Positions 43,956 through 55,335 are shown, counted from the first letter of the stretch. The stretch is 64,000 nucleotides of DNA from Hyposmocoma kahamanoa (GCF_003589595.1 NW_020653397.1:2876824-2940823), one strand, 5' to 3'. Numbers and translations are program-made. Notes: generated by a model not told the origin, from the letters alone.

Positions 43956-44875
43956 TTTGATATAAAGATCGACAAATATAAAGAAAAATTCTGCGACCAG
44001 CGACAGTTACCTCAACGTGGCTAGGTAACGAGATACGGCAAAAAAGCCATGCGAATCGTCAGAGGAGAAGCGGGAAGAACTGTTTTGCTAAATGAAATGG
44101 TTTAGGTTTTTACTATTAAATAACGGTTCCAAAGAATTCCAATAATTACTCACTATCAAAGTAAAATGAAAATAATGATGAAAATACAGAAAATACGTTT
44201 ATTAAGAGTTAACAATATTTTGCCAAATAACGTACATACTATTATAATACAAGTTACACTAAATAAAATGGAAGTAACCCTTAACTATAATCTCGAAGAT
44301 TTATTTCCAAAGACTATTTTAAAACACCAGTTGACAACATTTCGAACACTAAGAAAGTCCTTGTTTGAATTTGGGTTAACAAGTTAAATTTGAACCCGCG
44401 CCATGTTGCAAAATGAAAATTATGGCCAACATTTCTAGTCAAAATGACACTTATCGCACTTTGTTATTTTTTTAAAACGTACACCTAAGGATATTGTCTA
44501 GAGAATGTGCTAATGTGTTAAATGATAGGATGTACTTTACTCGATCATATAAAATCCTGAAAACAGAGTAAAATAAAAGTCTAAAATGGATTATTTAAGA
44601 GTAAAATATCTAATTTTGTACATAACTTTTGTATGGACATATTTATCTTTAAGTATTACAGAGAACCTGCAAAATTTTGGTTTTGTAACTGGAGCCCTAT
44701 TGGTTTTTAATTTTGTATTTATCCGAAAATCTGCGAAGTATCCAACGGTTTTTTTATTTTTTATTTACGAAGCTTAAAACTACTGTCAAATAAAAACATT
44801 ATACCAAAGGTTATTATACAGCTTTTGCGTACTTAGATGACAAAAATCCATGGTAGTGACCCGTTTACCTTTAGG
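43956..44875. other. No gene recognised
   Basis: Short AT-rich frames at 44166 (73 codons) and 44586 (63 codons) lack motifs; no repeat partner noticed. Confidence 0.45.
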
Positions 44876-44877
44876 CC

Positions 44878-45184
44878 TTTTTTTATAATATCAAGTGACG
44901 GGATGAACAAGTCTTGCGCCTTATGGTACGCTATACGCCTGTCCATAACAGTTGCAGTGTCACTCAGAGCTTTAAATCGCAAAGATTTGAGGGGCACTGC
45001 GACTGCGCCAGTCACCCTAAGACATAAGTTGACAAGTCCCATGTGTCTGTAATTTCACCAGCACCCTTACCCTTCAAAACCGGAACACAGTAATGCTGAC
45101 ATTACTGTTTAGCGGCAGAAATGGGTCGAATTCTTTCTCAAAGAAACCTGGACGAACTCTTTCTCAAAGAAGCTCTGCATTTAT
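44878..45184 (-). repeat. RepA copy, full length
   Basis: From ATATCAAGTGACGGGATGAA to AAGAAGCTCTGCATTTATAG. The CTTTCTCAAAGAA segment near its 5' end is present twice, 30 bases apart. Confidence 0.85.
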
Positions 45185-45221
45185 AGAATACATTTTTAGT
45201 GGTGTACTAAAAATGTATTCT
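45185..45221. repeat. Perfect 16-bp hairpin
   Basis: AGAATACATTTTTAGT, five-base spacer GGTGT, then the exact inverted partner. It abuts the 5' end of RepA. Confidence 0.85.
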
Positions 45222-45547
45222 TGATCTAAGGTGTTTGAATTAAATATTGTAATGATAGATGTGTTCAAATGTATATTTACAAAGAGCAACCCCTAGAGTT
45301 TCTTGCTCATCCTTTTCAGGGGAGTCTGCCTTACGAATGACCAGTAGAGTTTAATCAGTACGACGATTCAAGTGTAATTTGCTTATCTATGAAATAAAGG
45401 TTGTCCGTCGTCCGTTGCCCCGTCAGTCGTCGTAGGGTGTCTTATTGACGTCGGATCAAATTTTCTCCGCCTGTTCTTATTTTATTTATATTTTATTTTA
45501 ACTTATTGTAAGACCAACGGCTATCTTACAGAGCAAAAACTGAAATA
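45222..45547. other. No gene recognised
   Basis: Contains the small dispersed repeat GAGTTTCTTGCTCATCCTTT shared with 33470. Confidence 0.4.
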
Positions 45548-46001
45548 ATAATCTCAGTACAGAGTACTAAAAAAACCGACCTCAAAAGTACATGGAATTA
45601 CGTCTATTTGCTAAGTTTTATTGAAATATCCCCTAGTTAGCCACTATACAGGACTTGACACTGGAGACAATAAAAATAAGTTCTCACTACGAAACTACTC
45701 AATATTTATATTGAGAGAAAAACGCCTTGAATTGAAGAAATAGCAAAATCAAGCATTAAAGTAATTGCTCCTAAATTAAAGTTAGGCGCTATTTATAAAA
45801 ATGAATCTTCATGCGTGAACAGCCACCCTTCGAGGTGGATGATTTTCTTCAAAATGAAATGGGACCACTATGGAAGTACCCCCTTTCCAACAAAAAAAGA
45901 ATCATGAAAATCGGTTCACAAATGCCGATGAGTTATCGCGTAACATAAAAAACAAAATACAGTCGAATTGAAAACCTCCTCCTTTCTTGAAGTCGGTTAA
46001 A
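45548..46001 (-). repeat. RepB copy, full length
   Basis: ATAATCTCAGTACAGAGTAC at one end, CTCCTCCTTTCTTGAAGTCG at the other, all interior blocks present. Confidence 0.85.
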
Positions 46002-46119
46002 AATGGAGAGCCAAATATAAGTCCTCACTGATTGACACACATTAAGTTAATGAGCATTAAATTGTAACTGTATAACTACTGATTATACTATATACATTTT
46101 CGCAACACTTAGTAATTGC

Positions 46120-46460
46120 CTACTCGCCAAAAAACAAACAACTAATAAGACGCTTCACCGATGCAACACTAGTGTTAAAAAGGTCAATATCAACCTGCTT
46201 GGACAAGTCATTGAAGCTATTACTCGCACGTAAGAGATTAGAGAGCCGAAAATTAGAAGAGGCCATAGGTACGCACAAAAGTGAATTAAGCCTAAGAGAC
46301 TTTGTAGGGGCTCTAAGAGAAATCTTGGACACGAGTTCGGAGTCCACGGCACTAGAAGCAATTTTTCGCAAAAATACTAGGTCTGCTATCTGACGTCGTA
46401 CCTTATTTAATCTACAATCATTGCGGAACGCGAGAGGGGACCCCTCACACCTCATTATAG
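46120..46460 (-). mobile_element. LINE ORF2 C-terminal remnant
   Basis: 111 codons containing RRQIADLVFLRKIASSAVDS, ELVSKISLRAPTKSLR and DIDLFNTSVASVKRLI. The 'RR...D..FL.K.......S..LL..I....P' pattern follows the RT domain in CR1/Jockey-type elements. Confidence 0.65.
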
Positions 46461-46689
46461 GTTCGCGTTGAAATGCCTCGCTTTAAATCTAATACAACGA
46501 TTCGCAACAAGCACACAGAGAAATACCCACGTAAGATGTGGTCCCGAAGCCTGTTAATTTTAAATCATCACAGCTCTATCGATACAGTGTCAGTGGCTGG
46601 ATTTTGTACATTTCGTATTCTGCTCAAAGTTAAGAGTCGTCTATAAACCACATAAATACTTGGGCTTGTCAGTGGTCAGTCATCGAACT

Positions 46690-46785
46690 ACTTTCCAGTT
46701 GAAAAGGTGCCCCTAAAATCTTTGTGATTTACAGCCCTGAGTGACACAGCAACTGTTATGGATAGGCGTTATGGCGATACTTTTG
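46690..46785 (+). repeat. RepA fragment, diverged
   Basis: AAGGTGCCCCTAAAATCTTT, TTACAGCCCTGAGTGACAC and CAACTGTTATGGATAGGCG, the central part of the sense strand. Confidence 0.5.
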
Positions 46786-46827
46786 TTGATGACATGATAT
46801 TTGAATATCATGATTTTTTAAAACATG

Positions 46828-47685
46828 ATATCATATAACGGGACGTACAAGTCTTGCGCCCTGGTGTTAACCCTGTTCATAGCAGTTGCAATGCCAATGC
46901 CTCATCCTGAGACAAAGTTAACAAGTCCAAGCGCCTGTAATTTCACCAGCACCCTTATCCTTCAAAACTGGAACACAGTAATGCTCGCATTACCTCTTGG
47001 CGGCAGAAGTAGATAACCGCTCACGCGATGCGCTCCTCCTACCGCAAAATGGCGGCTATTTGGTTTCGCAAATTAGAAAAGCATTCAGTTTAAATACAAG
47101 TTTTTATAAATTAAAATTATTATTCTGCATTGCTAAATAAATACCCTCCGTACTACCAACAAAAACATCTCAAATAAAATGCAGTAATACGCCGCAAATC
47201 CTGCACTTAAAAAGCACTAATGACATCTTTGGTGTACTTGGATAAATATGATAATATTCCGTTTGAATGGTTCTAACGTTTACCATGAAATTACTCCTTA
47301 AACTATAGTTTATAAACATTTATATTCAGGGTAAATTTAAAAAACGCTACTTACGGTATGTTTTGAATAAATAAACACCGAAATCACCAGCCCAAGCAAT
47401 AACACACACGATTGTCGTGACGTATTTTTGAAGTTGTTTATTTTTTTAAATGACAGACCCAGGCATTAAAAACTTTATGGTTTGCTAGACTAGTTACCGA
47501 AATAGCAATTAATATTAGTTCTTTTACCTGTTATAACTTCGATATCCGATAAATTGGTATAAAATCATCACCGACACCGCTAGGCGTGGTATGCGTCTAC
47601 GGCTACATGTATTGCGTGAGCGGATAAGGTGGCAGTACATTTGACGAACTCTTTCACAATAAACTCTACAGCTACTAAATACGTA
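46828..47685 (-). repeat. RepA copy split by MITE-M
   Basis: RepA at 46828-47016 (ATCATATAACGGGACGTACA to GGCGGCAGAAGTAGATAA) resumes at 47624 (ATAAGGTGGCAGTACATTTG) and ends CTCTACAGCTACTAAATAC. Confidence 0.85.
47017..47623. mobile_element. MITE-M copy 2
   Basis: Starts CCGCTCACGCGATG and ends GCGTGAGCGG. ATAA flanks both sides (47013-47016, 47624-47627). Carries a block of about 94 extra bases relative to 19048-19560, after GCTACTTACGGTATGTT. The family does not match a superfamily I can name; a 4-bp A/T-only duplication is compatible with several. Confidence 0.85.
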
Positions 47686-47814
47686 TAATGACACGTGGTT
47701 TTTAATATATTAAGGGTATGTATCAAATGTACAAAAATTCTGATATTTTTTTTGAACATACCTTATCAATGTATAATGTACAATTGATAACTTCGCACCA
47801 AATAAGTACAATTT

Positions 47815-47885
47815 AATTGACGTACTTCCCTGGACGTACTCTTTCACACGTAGCTCTACTGCTGCTATTGTATTCTAGCTCAACT
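47815..47885 (-). repeat. RepA 5' fragment
   Basis: GACGTACTTCCCTGGACGTA then GTAGCTCTACTGCTGCTAT, the first 60 bases of the element reversed. Confidence 0.55.
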
Positions 47886-48158
47886 AATTCAGTATGCATT
47901 AATCGTTACAGATTATTTTGAATCCCGGCTAGTGTCTGGGTAATTTATTTTTAGATAATCGCACGTGTTGACTACAATAGAATTAAAATTTCAAATCAAC
48001 TTCTTGCGGTGCACGAATAAACTTACGCAGGTTTTTGTTGTACCGCTATGATTAGATTAATAAGATCTTTTTTAATAATAAATAGAATAAGAAAAAGCGA
48101 AGTATTTGTACCCGCGTCAAAGAACATATAGCTGATGTCAAACACCGTCGCGTAAACT

Positions 48159-48700
48159 AGTCTGCAGTCTGCGAGCATGTCATGGATAAACCTACACATT
48201 AAATGAAGTTTGACAAACCCCAGGTCCTTGCAAAAGAAGTCTGTTATCTACCCAGGATGCTGCGAGAGGCCATTGAAATTAATAAACATCCTAATTTCAA
48301 CAGGGAAGATGATTTCTCTGTACCACCAGTTTGGGATCCAGTATTTCCTCTAATGAAAAATCCCAAACAGACATTAGACTGCAGTACTAATTAATATGTT
48401 TTAGTTTACTCTAATTTCTATTAATGATAAATTAAACTTACTAACAAATCATTCAATAAAATAATTTGTAAAACCGAATGTAGCGTAAATTGGAATGTTT
48501 TCTTTGTAATATTAAAAATAAGGTATTGTAACTATAGTGAAAAAATAGGGTGGTTTGCATTAATATTAGACATAACTGATTGAAGACTGTACCACCTCAA
48601 TCAACCGTGACCATGGGACCTGTAAAGGGCCCGAAACGTCGGTTTGTTTGAAAAAACAAATATACGCGATTCAAATCCGGAAAAATAGTTTCATTTCCTA
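48159..48700 (+). mobile_element. Penelope-like element, 3' end only
   Basis: A 63-codon frame (KFDKPQVLAKEVCYLPRMLR, then EAIEINKHPNFNRED and VWDPVFPLM) is the PLE C-terminus beyond the GIY-YIG domain. It is followed by an AT-rich 3' UTR and the terminal block ACCGTGACCATGGGACCTG, GGGCCCGAAACGTCGG and GATTCAAATCCGG. RT and endonuclease are missing, and a stop precedes the first Met in this copy. Confidence 0.8.
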
Positions 48701-49652
48701 GAATAAGAAAAGCTCGCGGGTTGCATTGTCGCGCGTCTCGCTCGCTTCTATGGCGGTTAGCCATGAAATGGCGCGAAAATTCAAAAAGGTTACGTACACC
48801 GCACCTATTCACTCACAACATATTTTATACCACAAACTTTTAGGTAGGCTCGTCTTGGACCCCCGGCGTTTATTACACGGACCGCTTAGGGGTCCATTGC
48901 CCACAGGTTAAGGCTGGAACAGGTGCCATATTGACGAAGTAGGCTCTTTTTAAATTAAATTCCTGGTAATGATAACAGTCCAACAATGACAAAGAAAGAA
49001 TATGATTGCTAGTAGTCCTTAAATTATTGATAGTATTGAGCAAAATTACAGTTTATTAAGCACATTTCCGTGAAATAAAATTTAAAGTTACGTCCTCAAA
49101 TTGAATAAAAAGCAATTTCTCTTTACGTAAACTAAACTAAACGTCCGTTGTTTATAAGTTTCACTCGAAAAAAATAGATCATTTAATTTCGGACAGAATG
49201 TATTGTTCACTTTTTTAACTTATATAGTTTATAAGTTAAGTGTTATTATTTAAAAACAAATAATTCCTTCCTATTCGAGAGCTTTGCGCAGTATCTACGC
49301 TCAGTTTGCGACGGGTAGAATGCGCATGCGTTTTTAAGCGAGTTTATGCCACAAAAAGTGTCTGTTTTTAATTAATTTCACCTGTATTTGTGTTAAATTT
49401 AATTTTTATATGTACCTATGTTTGACATTGTTTTTATATTTTAGTTTTATAAATTAGTTATTTCGTTATATTTACATTGAATCTTTTTTTGTAACGATCA
49501 AAGAATAGACAATATATATCTACGCCAAAAAAAAAATTAATCTAAGGCGAAGCGTGGAATTTTATATTACAAATGCAAATACGATGGCATTGGATGAAAA
49601 GGTTCCAGGTTCGATTCCCAATAGGATCAAATTAAGAAAAAAATTCACTCCG
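48701..49652. other. No gene recognised
   Basis: A moderately GC-rich patch at 48715-48915 carries a 61-codon frame without motif; the rest is AT-rich. Confidence 0.4.
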
Positions 49653-50036
49653 CGGCACTACCCAGAACACCTAGGCCAAAACCATTTTAGAAAAGTTCTT
49701 TTCCCAAATTGGTTCTACTGGGAATCGAACCCGGAACAAAGAGTTACGGAATTCACTCTGCGTCACTACCTTGAACACCTAAGCCAAAGCCATTTCAGAA
49801 AATTTCATTTCCGAAACTGGTTCTACCGGGAATCAAACTCGGGACCAAGAGCTACGGTAGTCACTCAGCGACACTATTCAGAACACCTAGACCAAAACCA
49901 TTTTAGAAAAGGTAATTTCCTAAATTGGTTCTATCGGGAATCAAACCCGGAACTAAGAGTTACGGAATTCACTCCGCGTCACTACCCAGAACACCTAGGC
50001 CAAACCCATTTTAGAAAAGTAAATTTCCCTACTACA
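49653..50036. repeat. 108-bp tRNA-like tandem repeat, ~3.5 units
   Basis: Units begin at 49653, 49761, 49869 and 49977. Each holds CACTACCCAGAACACCTAGG, an ATTTTAGAAAAG block and GGGAATCGAACCCGGAAC, which on the minus strand is a pol III B box (GGTTCGATTCCC). Because 108 is a multiple of three, a 163-codon frame stays open across the array with repeating HFRK..F.NWFYRESN; this is a by-product, not evidence of a gene. Single related units occur at 21600 and 55336. Confidence 0.75.
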
Positions 50037-50128
50037 ACAAATTAGTCGTATTGGTCGTAATCACTTTTATTTCTTTTTATTAATAATCTAAGTGTTTATT
50101 TACGTATTGTATAAAACAAATTGAATAT

Positions 50129-50185
50129 ATGCGTCATTGAACGTATAACTTTTAATACATAAAAGTTATACGTTCAATGACGCAT
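50129..50185. repeat. Perfect 26-bp inverted repeat
   Basis: Arms 50129-50154 and 50160-50185 (ATGCGTCATTGAACGTATAA at the outer side) are exact inverted copies with a five-base spacer. Confidence 0.9.
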
Positions 50186-50815
50186 AATTAATTAGTAAAT
50201 ATTGACGTTTGTTAAATGCATTTCAAATACAGCGAATAAAAGTACTTGTTTTAATTTTAACTACATACTTACTACTATTTTCTACTTCGTAATGATCGAT
50301 TCATTGTATGATTTACGTAATACTTTCACTACTTATGCTATTACGATTTTGACCCTAAACTATTATGTAATGTTTATTTTCACGATGGTATTCTGGAATA
50401 TCTCTGAGGGAATAACAACGTAGGTATAGATAGCAAAAAAACACTTATGACTCATCTGTACACTAGTTTACAACTTATCTTTATTTGGCTTTGTGTAAGT
50501 ACAAGCGCATGGTCGATAGATGGCGTATGAATTTGTTACTAATGCTTAGAGGTCAAATCGTCAAAGTCGCCACTGTTCAACTCTTAAGAAACCCTACTTT
50601 AGCTGTACAACGAAGGGACAGGGATTTTTAAATAATTAATTTGCAAATTCAGCTGTAGGAACAGCTGTCAATAATGAACACAGCGTGCTGTTTCGAGGTA
50701 AAAATAGCTCTAGGGCGGTGTAGTCTAGCCACCTTTCGATCTATTCAAAATTCCTTGAACTAGTCCAACGTATTGATCGCGGTATTTGTACAGCTGTTTA
50801 ACGGTAACTGTAGGT
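50186..50815. other. No gene recognised
   Basis: A 73-codon AT-rich frame at 50202 has hydrophobic composition but no motif. Confidence 0.4.
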
Positions 50816-51066
50816 ATATCGTCTTGGTACTCTAATGGTATTACCTACCGCTTCTCAAGCAGAGGCAGTGGGTTCGAATCCGGGCTAGCACTTCTGAGTT
50901 TTTTGGAATTTATGTGCGTTTAATTTGAAATTTATCATGAGCTTTTCGGTGATTTAAAACATCATGAAACACAACCCTTGGAAAACGTGTGTAAATAAAA
51001 ATAATCGCCCTAGAGGAGACCCATGCTCAGCAGTGGGACTTATAAATGGGCTATCATCATCATAAG
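50816..51066 (+). repeat. SINE-3 with (CAT)n tail
   Basis: tRNA-like head with TGGTACTCTAATGG-type A box and GGGTTCGAATCC B box at about 50870, then a body ending GACCCATGCTCAGCAGTGGG and CTATCATCATCATAAG. The 'CAGCAGTGGGAC...' tail ending in trinucleotides is common to many lepidopteran SINEs and their LINE partners. Confidence 0.75.
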
Positions 51067-51194
51067 TGTATCGCCTTTTTACGTCATTCGCCAGTTTATC
51101 ACTTAGATCCTGCTTCATACATTATTCTGCTGAAGTCATCGATAGCTCATTTTTTAGGCTTTCGTGTTTATTCATTAAATGATTATCATTAGTT

Positions 51195-51282
51195 ACACGG
51201 TTGACTTATCGTGGGATGTACAACCGTTCTGAAATATCGGGAAAATAATAAATAATGTTGTGGTAAGAAACCTGTGACAATC
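51195..51282 (+). mobile_element. PLE terminal fragment (type of 8702)
   Basis: CAACCGTTCTGAAATATCGG, GAAAATAATAAATAATG and GTGGTAAGAAACCTG match 9805-9866. Confidence 0.5.
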
Positions 51283-51362
51283 TTTTTTTTTATGATTCCA
51301 AGTGAAGGGACCATCAAGTCGTGCGTCTGGTGGTAAGTGACACGTTTATCCATAACAGTGAT
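51283..51362 (-). repeat. RepA 3' fragment
   Basis: GATTCCAAGTGAAGGGACCA, CAAGTCGTGCGTCTGGTGGT and CCATAACAGTG. Confidence 0.6.
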
Positions 51363-52441
51363 ATGTGTGATAAACCTCTTCATGACAATTTATTTCAGTT
51401 TATAAAAGTTTTCTTATTTGGTAATGAACTAATGTTACACGTTGTGAAGAACAAGGACAAAGATATGAAATTGCGTATTATATCTTTGTAGTTTAACCAT
51501 TGATATGAAAACGATTAAACGAAAAACTTTTCGGGTTTTTGTAGTGTTTGTTTTTACATATTTTACATTATATTAGTTATTATTTACGTAGATAGATAGA
51601 GGTTCTCCTCACCTTTTTTCAACAATTTATATAGGTATATATCAATTTGTTTGTTTTCCTTAGTTGTTTTCATTTCGTTTGTCGCGCTCAATTATTACGT
51701 CGATAAAATTACTATGCAGAACTGTCAAAATATTTTAAAATCAGCTGTGACGTTGCAACCATGTTTAGCACTGTGTTAATCTTTTGCAGTCATTGGTCGC
51801 AGCGCTCGCGATGACATAAAAATGCAACATCGCGGTGCTTGCCATGTTAGCTATTGTGATACAATTTTTAAATGCCGGTTTATCACTCGAATTTGACAGC
51901 TAAACTTGGATATAATAACTTTATTGAGGCGGCATACTACGGGGTCAGTTGCAGTTACTCTTAAAGCTTAAATAGCATAGTTAATCTAGTTTTAATACTG
52001 CTGTAGATAAAGTCATAAACAAGACCAGAACAATGAGTTTACTGTGTTGACAAACGCAGAGCGACCGCGTAAAATATTTTTAGCGCAGCTGTCAGCTCAT
52101 TCGTATCTAGAACTATTGAGATTCGACATCGAACTAATTTTGTGAACCTCTGGTTCGGAATATTTATTTTATTTTTTACTTTTATTATTTTCGGGTTAAC
52201 AATAGTACACTCATTGTATATAATATTATAGTTAACCATATGTTACAATAACGCCAGTTAAAAAAGAAAGTATTTTCTATGCAAGTGAATATGCACCCTC
52301 ATGTGTGGAGGATGTGCTTGTGTGGGATGTGTTTGTGTGTAAGGTTTAGTTATGTTACTGTATGCAATGAGTTATATATGTGTATATATATGGCATAAAC
52401 TAAAGGTGTTACTTGCGAAGAATGAATGTGTTACAAATAAA
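51363..52441. other. No gene recognised
   Basis: A 66-codon frame at 52039 has no motif; a GT-rich simple stretch lies at 52300-52395. Confidence 0.4.
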
Positions 52442-52938
52442 CATCGAGTATATAACCAGAAATAGAGACGAAATAAGGGCCTTATATTCCTGGTAACACA
52501 TTAGCGATACCGCTCTTATAAATATCAACTCTCCTTTGCACTGAAATATAGACAGGCCAACTACAGACCTGTGTGTACGTCTCCGTATATTCCAAAAAAT
52601 ATTCTGTATTTATTGTAATAAAGATAATATCTTTAATAATGCCGTGCAGTTCTATTCGGTGGTGTCGGAAAAACATCTAATTACAAAACAAACGGAATCA
52701 CATTTAATCGGTAATTAAATATTAAATATGTAATTTTGCAATTTTCGTCCATTATAGCAAAGCTCAAGTTAACTGGTCGATTTGAAGTCAAACAGTTGAC
52801 GACACCCGTCAATTGTTTCGAATTCGGGCTAGCCAATCGGAACACAGTTGTCACTAATGATATGGCAGATGGCAGAATAGGTTTCAAACAAATTAAATGA
52901 CATTTCGTCTCTATTTCTGGTTATACCTATACTCGGTG
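52442..52938. mobile_element. MITE-E copy 3
   Basis: Left end CATCGAGTATATAACCAGAA; right end TCTATTTCTGGTTATACCTA and CTCGGTG, with a three-base insertion. Flanks CAAATAAA and CAAATAAC (one difference). This copy lacks MITE-N, so it shows the empty site for copy 2. Confidence 0.85.
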
Positions 52939-53489
52939 CAAATAACTAATGGATAGATATTACTACATAGTAATGTTATAAATATAAGTACTTATAAGTA
53001 ATATGAAAGTACGAGTATAGAAATACACACACCATTCTGCGAAGGTAAGTTTGTCTTTGTATCATATTTACATTCCCTACTTTTAAACCCTAAAGCTCGT
53101 CGCGAGAATATGGATTTCCATCAACTTGTAACTTTATTGATTTCTAAACGACAATTCGATTGAATTTGATACGAATTAAATTATTTCTAAACGCAGATTG
53201 ACGTAATACCGGACACTGGAAGAGGGGCTCAGCTGTCACCGGCAAAAAGAAAGGTTGTTGTCAAAATTAGCAAGACTCGCACGCATTCCACGTGTCCGGC
53301 GGAACGTCTGTTGTTCATCGAAATTAATCTTCATCATCACGTGCTGTTTATAACTATAATTAGATCTAACCATTAAAATGAGGTTCGAACTACATTATTA
53401 CGCTTTTATTTTTTTGAAATCGCCTCGCCCAATAACTCACGTATGATATGGACGATAAGAATACTGATCCATCCTTGGTTATACTCTGC
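52939..53489. other. No feature recognised
   Basis: AT-rich, no repeat partner noticed. Confidence 0.4.
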
Positions 53490-53545
53490 TGCCTCCGTGG
53501 TCTTTGGTTACCATGCCGCACACGACTGCCACGCAGAGGTCCATT
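53490..53545 (+). repeat. SINE-1 head fragment
   Basis: TGCCTCCGTGGTCTTTGGTT, CCATGCCGCAC and ACTGCCACGCAGAGGTCC; A box damaged, B box absent. Confidence 0.6.
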
Positions 53546-53625
53546 TCAGAGGACACATTTCTGCGCGCCGAACAGGCGGGAGTTGCCTTACTTGCTCTTC
53601 TTATACTGTGGTAAAACGGTGTGAT

Positions 53626-54481
53626 CTTAGAATAATAACGCATAGAAACCTAGTCCGCACACACTAAGTGAGGCAAATTGAAGGGCGCCCAATGGGCCTA
53701 CACGAGCGGGCGGGCCTTCAGTGCTCAAGGTCAACTTGCACCGCGAACAGTTCCAGAATTTTAGCTAAAAATGACGAAATGTGCGGTAAATGAGTGTAAA
53801 AATACGTCAGACAAACATCACATTCCACCTATGCGTTATTATTCTAAGGTTAGTTATGGTTAGTTATGACCTACATTTATTTCTCTCGTGAGTTTGGGTG
53901 TAATTTGTGTCTATGGCTCAACACACACTGGCGCAGAGTTGAAATCGAGCCCTGTTTTTCAAATACAAACCCATGGCGACGCGTGTAATCACGCGACGAC
54001 GCTCGCATTAGCAAGTCCAGATCACAGTGTGGTCGGCGTCTGACGCCTCAATGTGCGCAAGGAACATTCCATATTTGCATAACATCACATTCCACAAGGA
54101 AGTAACGCGTTTCAACTTGTATTTTTATATAAATATTCACTAAAACCGAAAATTAACCTACTACTAAAACTAGCCTACATGAATTTGATTTTTGCCTCAC
54201 TTGACAGTTTGTTTGATATGAAACTATCATTCTATGCGTTATTATTCTAAGAGGGTGACCTACATTTATTTCTCTCGTGAGTTTGGATGTAATTTGTGTC
54301 TATGGCTCAACGCACATTGGCGCAGAGTTGAAATCGAGCCCTGTTTTTCAAATACAAACCGACGCAATACAGAGCGACGCGTGTAATCACACGACGATGC
54401 TCGCATTAGCGCGTCCGGATCACAGTGTGGTCGGCGTCTGATGCCTCAATGTGCGCAAGGAACATTCCATATTTGCATAAC
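53626..54481. mobile_element. Rearranged MITE-D copy 3 with duplicated flank
   Basis: Left part of MITE-D (53626-53828) is followed by a MITE-D right end (to 53848), SINE-1 body and a block ending CATTCCATATTTGCATAAC. Then MITE-D resumes at 54081 and reaches a second right end at 54251, after which the same SINE-1 and following block repeat to 54481. AACATCACATTCCAC occurs at 53814-53828 and 54081-54095. A tandem duplication of about 400 bp with a deletion in the first copy fits. Confidence 0.75.
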
Positions 54482-54585
54482 ACAAATTTGTACCTTAATT
54501 ATGGGAACATAGAGATGAATATGCTATAGTCGAAAAACATGACGCGTCGCGACGCTTCGATTCTGCGCCAGTGTGAGTTGAGATC

Positions 54586-54625
54586 ATGTGTGTGTCCATG
54601 GCACCCGCGACACAAGGTTTCCTAC
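54586..54625 (+). repeat. SINE-1 body fragment
   Basis: GTGTGTGTCCATGGCACCCG then GACACAAGGTTTCC. Confidence 0.5.
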
Positions 54626-55024
54626 TTCAATCATGGTTAGCTGTATGAAGTTATAATTATTACAAAAGACATCTAGTTTCTTTTTATTTCAAAAGGCTGG
54701 TTTTTCATGTTCCTCACGTAATCTACTTCAAAGACAGTAATCAAGTCGCTTATGATTTCGACGAGTTGTTTTGTGTTCTGACAGCATAGCGAACGCATTG
54801 TCTCTTGGATTTGCGAGGAAATTTCAAAAGATCAGACGGAAAATTCTTGTCAATGGAAAAACTTCATAATTGGCGATTATATTAAAAAAATATTCTGTGT
54901 GATGATATATAATGGGGTGCACGAAAGGAGCCTCCCCGGACGACGTACCATTCTTTGTTGTATATCTGGCTCATCTTGGCCAACAATCTGCGAGTTAGGG
55001 CGCGTTTTCATTACCTATGTCGTG
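54626..55024. other. No gene recognised
   Basis: An 83-codon frame at 54899 runs into RepA and is not supported. Confidence 0.4.
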
Positions 55025-55330
55025 ACGACAGACGCATTTTTAGTAGCAGTACAGCTCCTTGTGAAAGAGTTCGTCCAGGGAAGTATTGCCATCTATTTCT
55101 GTCGCCAAGCAGTAATGCCAGCATTACTATGTTCAGGTTTTAAACAGTAAGGGTGCTGGTGAAATTGCAGGCACATGAGGCTTGTCAACTTATGTCTCAG
55201 GGTGTCGGGCGTAGTGGCAGTGCCCCTCAGAATTTTGCGATTTAAAACTGTCAGCACTGCAACTGTTATGGACAGGCCTGTAGCTTACCATCAAGCGCAT
55301 GACTACTTGTTCGTCGTAAAAAAAATATTT
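55025..55330 (+). repeat. RepA copy, full length
   Basis: TTTTTAGTAGCAGTACAGCT to GACTACTTGTTCGTCG and an A run; about 15 bases of the CCCGTCACTTGATAT tail are lost. Confidence 0.85.
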
Positions 55331-55335
55331 TTTCC

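Noticed and set aside
49653..50036. CRISPR array
   Set aside because: Units are contiguous 108-bp tandem copies without unique spacers, and the genome is clearly eukaryotic.
49554..50045. 163-codon protein with four NWFYRESN-type repeats
   Set aside because: The frame stays open only because the underlying DNA repeat is 108 bp long; the unit is tRNA-like and single units elsewhere are not coding.
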